Part shown: piece after piece, positions 1 to 7,168 of the stretch
Numbering within the stretch: position 1 is the stretch's first letter
Layout: each line of letters begins with the position of its first letter
Origin: JAWPNA01 sp045402695
GTDB taxonomy: Bacteria; Acidobacteriota; Polarisedimenticolia; JACPZX01; DASXTC01
Length of the DNA: 12,506 nucleotides
Reading direction: 5' to 3'
Assembly: GCA_045402695.1 (NCBI GenBank)
Contig: JAWPNA010000298.1
Coordinates: 1-12,506 of the forward strand
Notes under the pieces: model-generated
Told to the model about the DNA's origin: nothing
Database searches by the model: none
The model's input: only the letters and a program-made list of their open reading frames with translations
Position numbers and translations under genes: made by a program

Positions 1-1862
1 CGGCGAGGGCCGCGCTTGCGAGCGCGAGCGGGGGAGAGCCGCCCCCCGCGCTGCTCCTGCTGTCGCACCGACTGGGCCTATCGGTGTTTGAGCGCGACAT
101 CCTGCTGCTGTGCCTGGGCGTGGAGCTCGACACCCGCGTCGCGGCCCTCTGCGCACGCGCCCAGGACGACCCAGGGCGGTTCTCCCCGACCTTCGCTCTC
201 GCGATGACGCTGTTCGACAACCCCGCCTGGGAGGCGCTTTCGCCGGAGCGGCCTTTGCGCTATTGGCGGCTCTTGGAAGTCAATCAGCCGGGAGCTCAGC
301 CCCTGACCACAAGCGCGCTGCGAGCGGACGAGCGCATCGTCAGCTATGTCAAGGGCCTCAACTACATCGACGACCGGCTCGCGCCCTTGCTGAGCCCCTT
401 GCCCCAGGTGGCATTCGAGACGTTGCCGGCCTCGCAGCAGGCGACCACCAGACACATCGTGAGCACACTGACCACCGCGCACAAACCCGTCGGGCCGGTC
501 CTTCTGCTTGGCCGTGATCGCGACAGCAAGCGCCAGGTGGCCGGCGCCGTCGCTTCCGCTTTGGGCATCCACTTCTACCGCCTGCCCGCCGACGCATTGC
601 CTGCCCATGTGGGCGAACTGGAGACACTGGCGCGGCTGTGGCAACGAGACAGCCTGCTGTTGCCCCTGGCCATGTATATCGATGCGCACGACCTGGACAA
701 GATCGCAGGCGCCGACGGCATCCTGAGTCGGCTCACGCGGTTCGTGCTACGCACCGGCGGTCTCGTTCTTGTCGATTCTCGCGATGGCGCGGCGGCTTTG
801 TTCGAGCGCGGTTTCGCCGTCGAAGTCGATAAGCCCATGCCGGCAGAGCAGCGGGCCATGTGGGAAGCCGCGCTAGGTGAGGAGAGCGGAGATATTCCTG
901 CGCAACTGGCAGGCCAGTTCAACCTCAACCAGGAAGGCATTGCATCCATTGTCGCGCAGGCCCGGCAGAGCGAAGCCCCCGAACCGCTCGACGAGAAATT
1001 GTGGCAGCAATGCCTGGCCAAGACCCGACCCGGTATGGATCGCTTGGCCGAGAAGCTGAACGCAAAGGCCACCTGGGACGACATCGTCCTGCCCGAGCAG
1101 GAAGCCGGGCTCCTGCGCCAGGTCGCCGCACAGGTGCGGGTGCGCGCCCGCGTCTACGACGACTGGGGCTTCCGAGCCCGGATGAACCGGGGCCTCGGCA
1201 TCAGCGCGTTGTTCGCAGGCGACAGCGGAACCGGCAAGACCATGGCGGCCGAGGTCCTGGCCAATGCGCTCACGCTCGATCTCTACCGCATCGACCTTTC
1301 GGCGGTCGTCAGCAAATACATCGGCGAAACCGAGAAGAACCTGCGCCAGGTATTCGACGCCGCGGAGGACGGCGGCGCCATCCTGTTTTTCGACGAGGCC
1401 GACGCGATTTTCGGCAAGCGCAGCGAGGTCAAAGACTCCCACGACCGCTACGCCAACATCGAGATCAACTACCTGCTGCAGCGCATGGAGGCCTATCGCG
1501 GCCTGGCCATTCTCGCCACTAACATGAAGAGCGCGTTGGATTCCGCCTTCATGCGGCGCCTGCGATTCATCGTCAACTTCCCGTTCCCGGGCGCTGTAGA
1601 GCGCAAGCGGATGTGGGAGCGGGTATTCCCCGCCGAGACCAAGACTGAGCCCTTGGATTACGACCGTTTGGCCCGTTTCAACCTGACCGGCGGTAGCATC
1701 CACAACATTGCGCTCAATGCTGCGTTCCTGGCGGCGCAGACGAACGGGTCGGTAACGATGCCCCTCCTCCTTGAAGCTGCCCGCAATGAGTTTCGGAAGC
1801 TGGATAGGTCGATCAACGAGGCCGACTTCCGTCTGGTCAAAGCAGTGGAGCAGAGTGCATGA
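1..1862 (+). CDS. eCIS AAA+ ATPase (Afp15/Pvc15-like), 5'-truncated by window
   Basis: Partial gene. The frame is open from base 3, so the GTG at 84 is internal: it lies within LGLSVFERDILLLCLGVELD, a conserved stretch of this family. The C-terminal AAA+ module is intact. Walker A GDSGTGKT is at 1218-1241, Walker B ILFFDEADA at 1380-1406 (DE at 1392-1397), sensor-1 ATN near 1515-1523, an arginine pair in FMRRLRF near 1548-1568, and a sensor-2/lid stretch LTGGSIHNIALNAAF near 1683-1727. An earlier stretch, VLLLGRDRDSKRQVAGAVAS (about 498-557), resembles an AAA core whose P-loop has lost its Gly/Lys, so the protein probably has a degenerate first and an active second AAA module. Proteins of this kind are cytosolic accessory ATPases of contractile injection systems; Pvc15 has been tied to cargo loading. 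Its position before the cargo-like genes fits that. Family call is firm; the loading role is inferred. Confidence 0.93.
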   Translation, partial: ARAALASASGGEPPPALLLLSHRLGLSVFERDILLLCLGVELDTRVAALCARAQDDPGRFSPTFALAMTLFDNPAWEALSPERPLRYWRLLEVNQPGAQPLTTSALRADERIVSYVKGLNYIDDRLAPLLSPLPQVAFETLPASQQATTRHIVSTLTTAHKPVGPVLLLGRDRDSKRQVAGAVASALGIHFYRLPADALPAHVGELETLARLWQRDSLLLPLAMYIDAHDLDKIAGADGILSRLTRFVLRTGGLVLVDSRDGAAALFERGFAVEVDKPMPAEQRAMWEAALGEESGDIPAQLAGQFNLNQEGIASIVAQARQSEAPEPLDEKLWQQCLAKTRPGMDRLAEKLNAKATWDDIVLPEQEAGLLRQVAAQVRVRARVYDDWGFRARMNRGLGISALFAGDSGTGKTMAAEVLANALTLDLYRIDLSAVVSKYIGETEKNLRQVFDAAEDGGAILFFDEADAIFGKRSEVKDSHDRYANIEINYLLQRMEAYRGLAILATNMKSALDSAFMRRLRFIVNFPFPGAVERKRMWERVFPAETKTEPLDYDRLARFNLTGGSIHNIALNAAFLAAQTNGSVTMPLLLEAARNEFRKLDRSINEADFRLVKAVEQSA

Positions 1863-2125
1863 ACATCCATTTGCATATTGACCGTTTGGTTCTTGACGGC
1901 TTGGACATCGCGCCCCATCAGCGTCACGTGCTGCAGGCGGCCGTGGAGGCGGAGCTGAGCCGCTTGCTTGGCGAAAGCGGAATTTCGACTGATTTTCAGC
2001 GCGCAGGCAATCCGGCCCGGATTCTCGCGCCGGCGTTTCACATGAAATCATCGCCCGATGCGAAGGTACTGGGAGCTCAAATCGGCGCAGGAGTCTACAC
2101 CGCGATCACCGGACTCGATCGATAG
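1859..2125 (+). CDS. Small eCIS-associated protein of unknown function (88 aa)
   Basis: The ATG overlaps the ATPase stop (ATGA, 1859-1862) and GGAG lies at 1847-1850, eight bases upstream, so translation is probably coupled to the ATPase. The protein opens with a beta-like segment, IHLHIDRLVLDGLDI, followed by an amphipathic helix, VLQAAVEAELSRLL, and ends with a short conserved-looking helix, LGAQIGAGVYTAI. It has no signal peptide, membrane segment or cysteine. From memory, short proteins with an IERLVLDGL-like start and an IAGAVYGGL-like end often follow the eCIS ATPase gene; this one fits that pattern, but I could not search. A role as partner or regulator of the ATPase is inferred from coupling only. 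That the ORF is real is well supported by the overlap, the ribosome site and the unbroken frame. Confidence 0.82.
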   Translation: MNIHLHIDRLVLDGLDIAPHQRHVLQAAVEAELSRLLGESGISTDFQRAGNPARILAPAFHMKSSPDAKVLGAQIGAGVYTAITGLDR

Positions 2126-2130
2126 GGGGA
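2124..2130 (+). promoter_or_regulatory. Ribosome binding site of the S8 protease gene
   Basis: AGGGGGA sits five bases before the ATG at 2136. It decides the start: the longer in-frame option at 2058 would run 68 bases through the preceding gene and add a non-conserved, basic 26-residue tail. Confidence 0.75.
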
Positions 2131-2135
2131 AAGCC

Positions 2136-4550
2136 ATGACTGAAGAGAACAACAAAGAAGATCTGGGCCTCTACTTGCAGCGTGCGGGTGAGCGAATCGC
2201 TATCGTGGAGCTGCCTGATCGCTTCACCGTGCGGCTGAAGCGCGGCGTTTCGAAGGAGAAGGTCGCGGCGGACTACCATGCCACCCACCGCCGCGGGCTA
2301 CGCCGGCAGAATCTCGAAGAGTACGCCATAGACGCGGAAGAACGCGATGCGGTCATGGATCGAGTGCGCCGCGGCAGAGACGTCGAGTTCGCGTCGCACG
2401 TTTACGCCCCGGCGGATGAGCCCCAGGCCAAGCTGTACTTGACCGACCAGATCACGGTGCAATTCAAGCCGGAGATCTCCGACGATGAAATCGAGAAGAT
2501 CACGACCGATCTCGGTCTGATTCTAGTCAAGGAAATCCTCGGCGTGACCCGCGCCTTTGTTTTCCGAGTCGGGCCACAGGCGACCGAGAATCCGATCAAG
2601 ATTGCCAACCGGATCGCTGGGAACACCAAGGTTCTGATGAGTGAGCCGAACGTGGCGGTCGCCTCCCGCAGCCACTACACCCCCAGCGATACGCTGTTCC
2701 CCGAGCAATGGCATCTTTTCAATGCCGGCGGTCCATGGGTTGCAACAAGCAGCCACATCGACGCGGTGCATGCGTGGGACGTCAGCCGCGGGGAACGCTC
2801 GGTGATCGTGGCCGTGGCCGATGATTCCTGCGACCTCCATCACAGCGACTTCCAGGGGGCCGCGAAGATCGTCGCACCGCGGGATTTCGCCGGGCAGGAT
2901 TTCGAACCGCTGCCCGAATTGGAGGATGATAACCACGGCACGGCCTGCTGCGGCGTCGCTGTGGCCGAGGAAACCGGTACCGGGGTGGTTGGTGTTGCGC
3001 CTGGCTGCGCGCTGATGCCGATCCGCACCAGCGGTATCATCGATGATTCATCCATCGAGGAACTGTGTGACTGGGTCATCGACCATGGCGCCAGCGTCAT
3101 GTCATGCAGTTGGGGTGTGAATTCGCGCAACTTCAGTCTGACCCTGCGCATGCGCACTGCCCTGCATCGGGCAGCCACTGTCGGGCGCGGCGGGAAAGGC
3201 TGTGTAGTGGTCTTCGCGTCAGGCAACGAGAACCGTCCCGTAAACGGCACGGTCAATGAGACCGGGTGGCCAAACAACCAGCCGAACGGACCAACCCAAT
3301 GGCGCGCGGGCTTCGCCGCACACGAGGACGTCATCGCAGTGGCGGCATCCAGCAGCCTGGCGACCAAATCGGCATACAGCAACTGGGGGCCGGAAATCGC
3401 GGTGTGCGCGCCCAGCAACAATGTGGGTCCACACACCTACCCACGCGTCACGGCCGCCGTAAACGGCCGCGGTATTGTCACAACGGATCGGGTCGGACCA
3501 AGCGGTTACTCCAGCACGGATTACACGCGGGACTTCGGTGGGACCTCGAGCGCGTGCCCGACGGTAGCCGGGGTCGCGGCCCTAGTGCTCTCCGCGAATC
3601 CCAACCTCTCGGCGGCAGAAGTGCGGGACATCCTGCAGTCGACCGCTGACAAAATCGTGGACAACAACGCCGATCCTCAACTGGGCAAACAGTTCGGCAC
3701 CTACGACGCGAACGGGCACTCTCAGTGGTTCGGCTTCGGGCGGGTAAACGCCTTGAAAGCGGTGACCGAGGCAAGGCGCCGGTTACAAGGCGCACCGGGG
3801 CAAACCGTGCGCAAATCCTCAACCCCGGAGCTCCCCATTCCCGACAATGATTCTGCCGGCGTACGAAACACCATTCGCATCGACGAAGCCGGCAGCCTGG
3901 CGTCAATCAAGGTCAACGTGGACATCAGCCACACCTTCATCGGCGACCTGCGCCTCACCCTGATCGCCGCGTCGGGGAAGCAAATCGTGCTGCATGGCCG
4001 AAACGGCGGATCGGCGGACAACATCCGGGGCAGCTACGACGCTGCGTCCACGCCCGGTCTGTCAGGCCTCGCCGGAGAGTCGATCAAGGGTGACTGGCTG
4101 CTGTGGGTGCAGGACCTTGCCGCGGTCGATCGCGGCACGCTGAATCGCTGGGAGCTCGAAATCGAGACGCGAGCCGCCGCGATGATTGAAGTCCAGGAAA
4201 CGCCGGGCACACAGATTCCCGACAACAACCCGGCCGGTATCGAACGCACCTTGACCGTCGCGGAGAGCGGACAGATTCAGGATCTGGAGGTGTCCGTGGA
4301 CATCACCCATACCTATATCGGCGATCTGACGGTCATGCTCGTGTCGCCCGCCGCTACCCAGGTCGTGCTCCATGGCCGCGGCGGTGGCTCCCAGGACAAC
4401 CTTTTGCGCAGCTTCCGGTTTGCCGACACACCAGCGCTGCAAAGCCTGCGCGGCCAATCGTTGCAGGGTGCCTGGAAACTGCGGGTGGCGGACCTGGAAG
4501 CGGTGGATCTGGGCAAGCTCAATCGTTGGGGGTTGAAGATCAGTCGTTGA
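2136..4550 (+). CDS. Subtilisin-like (S8) serine protease with doubled pro-domain and two P domains
   Basis: 804 residues from the ATG at 2136. The catalytic set is complete: Asp229 in VAVADDS, His267 in NHGT, oxyanion Asn364 in ASGNEN, and nucleophile Ser471 in GTSSACP. Before the catalytic domain lie two similar segments, RFTVRLKRGVSKEKV (from about residue 29) and QITVQFKPEISDDEI (from about 105). The second leads into MSEPNVAV and matches the fervidolysin-type S8 pro-domain. After the catalytic domain come two P (proprotein convertase/homB) domains, about 566-679 and 693-804, each with IPDN, (S/T)HT(F/Y)IGDL, VLHGR and LNRW. There is no signal peptide, so secretion by the general pathway is unlikely; being a particle cargo or a maturation protease for neighbouring cargo are both possible. 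Enzyme class is firm, eCIS role inferred. Confidence 0.95.
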   Translation: MTEENNKEDLGLYLQRAGERIAIVELPDRFTVRLKRGVSKEKVAADYHATHRRGLRRQNLEEYAIDAEERDAVMDRVRRGRDVEFASHVYAPADEPQAKLYLTDQITVQFKPEISDDEIEKITTDLGLILVKEILGVTRAFVFRVGPQATENPIKIANRIAGNTKVLMSEPNVAVASRSHYTPSDTLFPEQWHLFNAGGPWVATSSHIDAVHAWDVSRGERSVIVAVADDSCDLHHSDFQGAAKIVAPRDFAGQDFEPLPELEDDNHGTACCGVAVAEETGTGVVGVAPGCALMPIRTSGIIDDSSIEELCDWVIDHGASVMSCSWGVNSRNFSLTLRMRTALHRAATVGRGGKGCVVVFASGNENRPVNGTVNETGWPNNQPNGPTQWRAGFAAHEDVIAVAASSSLATKSAYSNWGPEIAVCAPSNNVGPHTYPRVTAAVNGRGIVTTDRVGPSGYSSTDYTRDFGGTSSACPTVAGVAALVLSANPNLSAAEVRDILQSTADKIVDNNADPQLGKQFGTYDANGHSQWFGFGRVNALKAVTEARRRLQGAPGQTVRKSSTPELPIPDNDSAGVRNTIRIDEAGSLASIKVNVDISHTFIGDLRLTLIAASGKQIVLHGRNGGSADNIRGSYDAASTPGLSGLAGESIKGDWLLWVQDLAAVDRGTLNRWELEIETRAAAMIEVQETPGTQIPDNNPAGIERTLTVAESGQIQDLEVSVDITHTYIGDLTVMLVSPAATQVVLHGRGGGSQDNLLRSFRFADTPALQSLRGQSLQGAWKLRVADLEAVDLGKLNRWGLKISR

Positions 4551-4557
4551 AAAGGGC

Positions 4558-4562
4558 AAGGA
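4558..4562 (+). promoter_or_regulatory. Ribosome binding site of the DUF4157-OmpA gene
   Basis: AAGGA lies eight bases before the GTG at 4571, with AAAGGG just upstream. This favours the GTG start over a TTG at 4526 that would overlap the protease gene and has no clear site of its own. Confidence 0.55.
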
Positions 4563-4570
4563 CTAACACC

Positions 4571-7168
4571 GTGTCTCAGACCATTTCATCCAGTGTGGCT
4601 ACGGCCCAGCCGACCCTCACGCCCGCAAGCCGGGGGGTGCTGCAGCGCAAGTGCGCCTGCGGCACCCATACCGCCGGCGGTGGGGAATGCACGGAATGCA
4701 GCAAGCAGAAGACACGGTTGCAGCGCAAGGTCATGGTCGGCGCAAGCAATGACCCGCTGGAGTTGGAAGCGGATCGGGTCGCCGATCAGGTGATGACAAT
4801 GCCCGCGCATTCGGCCGTTAGTGGCACGCCACCGCGCATCCAGCGCTTCACGGGGCAAACCACGGTCTCGGTGGCTGATGCGCCGGCGAGTGTAGAACGA
4901 GCCCTATCCAGGGCTGCGAGTGCGCTAGAGCCGGCGCTGCGGCGGGACATGGAGGAGCGCTTTGGCTGTGACTTTTCCCGAGTGCGTGTGCATGCTGGCG
5001 GCGTTGCGGCCGCTTCGGCCCGCGACGTACATGCCCAGGCTTACACGGTGGGCCGCGACATGGTCTTCGCACGCGGGCGCTTCGCGCCCGAGACTGCCGA
5101 GGGACGCCGCCTGCTGGCGCACGAGCTGGTCCACGTTGTGCAGCAGACCGTGCCGTCGGCGGATAACGGGGCTGCGGCGGCGACCACGTCCAGGACGTTG
5201 CTCCGGCAGCCGGAGGACGATGCTGAAGCCAGCGCGGAGCCGCCGATGACGCGGGCCGAGGAGATTGCCCTCTCGCACAGCAGCCCGGGCGAGGTAGCCG
5301 GCCAGCCCGAGCCGCTTACGCTCAGCCTCTACAACTATGCCATAGACGGCGACGCGCCCAAGCCGGAGCACCGCGCTGTCCTACTGGAGCTGGGCCGCTT
5401 CCTGCGTGCGCGGGCCACCGCAGCTACGGTCGTGCGGGTAATCGGCTTCGCCGACTCGACCGGCGACGAGCGGCATAACCTGCTGTTGTCGAGCCGCCGC
5501 GCGGCCAAGGTGCAGGCGCTGATGCAGCGGATGGTTAGCCAGCGCGTCTCGGTGTCGGCGTATGGCGAGACCAACCCGGTCGCCAGAAACGAGACGGTGA
5601 GCGGGCGCACCCGCAACCGTCGCGTGGACCTGCGCTTCTCGTCACTGCGGCCAATGCCGGTGCCGACGCCATCACCTACGCCCACGCCCACGCCAACGCC
5701 GACGCCCACGCCAACGCCAACGCCCATCCCCACGCAGCCCCCCAGGCCCGATGAACGCAGCTTGTGCGATGAGTACCCGCTGATGTGCGGCCTGGGCGTC
5801 ACGCCATTCCTGGTGCCGTTGGCATGTCTCGTGGCGCCCGAAGTGTGTGCGGCCATCGCCTGCGCGCTCGCGCCGGAGCTTTGCGTGCCGCCGCTGCCGC
5901 CGCAGACGCCCAAGCCGCCGCAGACGCCCGGCGACGACCCGCGGCGGCCGCATGTGATGTTCGTTCCTGACGTGCGCGCTGCCAACACGCCTCGCGGCCT
6001 GCCCGACCGCATCGGCCTGCGCGACGCGGTGCCGCTGACCGCGGTCGTGGTCCATCCGCCGCCTGCGGGGTCGCCGATCACGATCGATGTCGACGGCATG
6101 ATCCCACGCGCCGGCCGCGCATCGATCAATGGCGCCTCCGCGATCCGGATCCAGAACACCACCGCGCTTGAAGTACTCGGCATCGAGATGACCTCCGGCG
6201 GTTTCGTGTTCAGCCCCTTCCTGCAGCTGGGCGCCTGGTGGGGCGACGACCTGGTGGGTACGAGCAACCGTTTCGCGGTGTCGTCCATCATGGAGAACTG
6301 GACGGTGGGCTTGGACGGCGCCGACCGCACACCCATCGGCCTCGCGTTCTACGCTCGCATGGACTGGGTGTCGGACAGCGGCGCATACCGCGACCTGGAC
6401 GAATGCCGGTACGTAGAGCTGGTGGAGGTGGTCGAGGAACGGGGTGCCCTACGCGGCATGGGCACGGGCGAGACCAACGATCCAGACGACATCGTCACCG
6501 GCGACCTGCATCCCACCTTCGACCAGCATGGCACGCCTCACGAGCGGACGCGGCGGGGCGCCGGCTACAGCCGCCTGAAACAGCTGTTCCGCATCCGCGA
6601 CATGCGCGCCGATGGCGGCTGGGTGGCGTCGACGCGTTCGGGGTTCGAGATCGAGCGCACCGTCGAGCGCGATAACGAAGATCCAGACTGCTGGCGGCTC
6701 AACGTGACCAAGCAGGGTGCAGACGTGAATTCCGGCGGCTTGCGCAGCGATGCCGGTAGCGGTCACGCGACGCACACCTTCCACCACCTGAACTGCGCGC
6801 CGCCTCCGACACCCACGCCGACACCTGAGCCCACGCCGACTCCTGTGCCGCCGCCCACGCCGACGCCCTCGGACGAGTTGCCGTGCGACCGCGACGAGTT
6901 GACGCGGCGTGTGGACGCGTGCATCGAGGAGGCCAAGCAGGGCGCGATTGAGTGCACCGCCAAGGCGCTGATCGAGCCCTTCGGCTGGGGCGGCGTGGGC
7001 TCCGGTATCGAGTACTTGTTGTGCCTGCGCCGCCTTCGCGAGCGCCTGCTGGAGTGCGACCGTGCCGCCAAGCGCGACACCCATTGCGAGGATGGCCGCA
7101 ACGACGGTCCCGTGATCGCCCGCGCGGCCGGCCTGCCGCAGGGGGACGACACTGGAGGGCGCGCATGA
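4571..7168 (+). CDS. DUF4157 (eCIS-core) / OmpA-like multidomain protein, putative eCIS cargo
   Basis: 865 residues from GTG 4571. Order of parts: an N-terminal Cys module, C28-x-C30-x9-C40-x2-C43; the DPLELEADRVADQVM motif (from residue 61); the DUF4157 core, about 108-190, with FGCDFSRVRVHAG and the zincin-like HELVH at 184-188; an OmpA-like peptidoglycan-binding domain, about 248-357, with GFADSTG, NLLLSSRRA and GRTRNRRVDL; a (TP)n linker around 366-385; a hydrophobic Cys-rich segment (about 398-440); an unrecognised domain of nearly 300 residues; a second P/T linker (about 744-766); and a Cys-rich helical C terminus, from CDRDEL to HCEDG. No signal peptide. DUF4157 proteins are recurrent companions of eCIS loci and often carry toxin domains. 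The first half is recognised with confidence; the second half I do not recognise, and calling it an effector is inference. Confidence 0.93.
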   Translation: MSQTISSSVATAQPTLTPASRGVLQRKCACGTHTAGGGECTECSKQKTRLQRKVMVGASNDPLELEADRVADQVMTMPAHSAVSGTPPRIQRFTGQTTVSVADAPASVERALSRAASALEPALRRDMEERFGCDFSRVRVHAGGVAAASARDVHAQAYTVGRDMVFARGRFAPETAEGRRLLAHELVHVVQQTVPSADNGAAAATTSRTLLRQPEDDAEASAEPPMTRAEEIALSHSSPGEVAGQPEPLTLSLYNYAIDGDAPKPEHRAVLLELGRFLRARATAATVVRVIGFADSTGDERHNLLLSSRRAAKVQALMQRMVSQRVSVSAYGETNPVARNETVSGRTRNRRVDLRFSSLRPMPVPTPSPTPTPTPTPTPTPTPTPIPTQPPRPDERSLCDEYPLMCGLGVTPFLVPLACLVAPEVCAAIACALAPELCVPPLPPQTPKPPQTPGDDPRRPHVMFVPDVRAANTPRGLPDRIGLRDAVPLTAVVVHPPPAGSPITIDVDGMIPRAGRASINGASAIRIQNTTALEVLGIEMTSGGFVFSPFLQLGAWWGDDLVGTSNRFAVSSIMENWTVGLDGADRTPIGLAFYARMDWVSDSGAYRDLDECRYVELVEVVEERGALRGMGTGETNDPDDIVTGDLHPTFDQHGTPHERTRRGAGYSRLKQLFRIRDMRADGGWVASTRSGFEIERTVERDNEDPDCWRLNVTKQGADVNSGGLRSDAGSGHATHTFHHLNCAPPPTPTPTPEPTPTPVPPPTPTPSDELPCDRDELTRRVDACIEEAKQGAIECTAKALIEPFGWGGVGSGIEYLLCLRRLRERLLECDRAAKRDTHCEDGRNDGPVIARAAGLPQGDDTGGRA
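5663..5734 (+). repeat. In-frame hexamer repeat encoding a Thr-Pro linker
   Basis: About ten tandem copies of a 6-base unit, ACGCC followed by C, A or G, with slight variation at both ends. They encode a run of Thr-Pro dipeptides that separates the OmpA-like domain from the downstream part of the protein. Unit gain or loss keeps the frame and changes only linker length. The third-base variation between copies argues for an old or slowly changing array. Confidence 0.85.
6800..6868 (+). repeat. Second Pro/Thr-rich linker repeat
   Basis: Degenerate repeats of CCNAC units encode a Pro/Thr stretch with interspersed Glu, Val and Ser. It separates the unrecognised middle domain from the Cys-rich C-terminal domain of the same protein. 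It is less regular than the linker at 5663-5734. A short third Pro-rich stretch (PPLPPQTPKPPQTP) lies at about 5887-5930. Confidence 0.75.
7154..7159 (+). promoter_or_regulatory. Ribosome binding site of the 7165 gene
   Basis: GGAGGG, inside the end of the preceding gene, lies five bases before ATG 7165 and eight before ATG 7168. It supports a start here rather than at 6952, inside the upstream gene. Confidence 0.7.

Noticed and set aside
84..86. GTG at 84 as the start of the AAA+ ATPase
   Set aside because: The frame is open up to base 3 and the residues just before (LLLLSHRLGLS) continue the conserved N-terminal pattern; the true start lies outside the window.
873..2051. 392-codon antisense frame opposite the ATPase
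   Set aside because: No recognisable domain; explained by high GC and codon bias of the sense gene, which has all AAA+ motifs.
2058..2135. Longer N terminus for the S8 protease from 2058
   Set aside because: It overlaps the small upstream gene for most of its length; AGGGGGA five bases before ATG 2136 marks the better start.
4526..4570. TTG 4526 as start of the DUF4157-OmpA gene
   Set aside because: It overlaps the protease C terminus and lacks a clear ribosome site; GTG 4571 has AAGGA eight bases upstream. Not fully excluded.
4571..4700. Signal peptide or lipobox at the DUF4157 N termini
   Set aside because: The Cys lie in a polar, Gly-rich CxC...CxxC context without a hydrophobic core before them, unlike Sec or lipoprotein signals.
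5663..5734. CRISPR-like or regulatory tandem repeat
   Set aside because: Units are 6 bases, contiguous and in frame, encoding Thr-Pro; there are no spacers.
5335..6336. 333-codon antisense frame with a Gly-Val repeat
   Set aside because: The Gly-Val run is the reverse complement of the Thr-Pro linker repeat; nothing else supports a gene.
6952..7164. Extended start of the 7165 gene inside the upstream gene
   Set aside because: The Arg-rich translation is a shadow of the upstream coding frame; GGAGGG at 7154-7159 points to 7165 or 7168.
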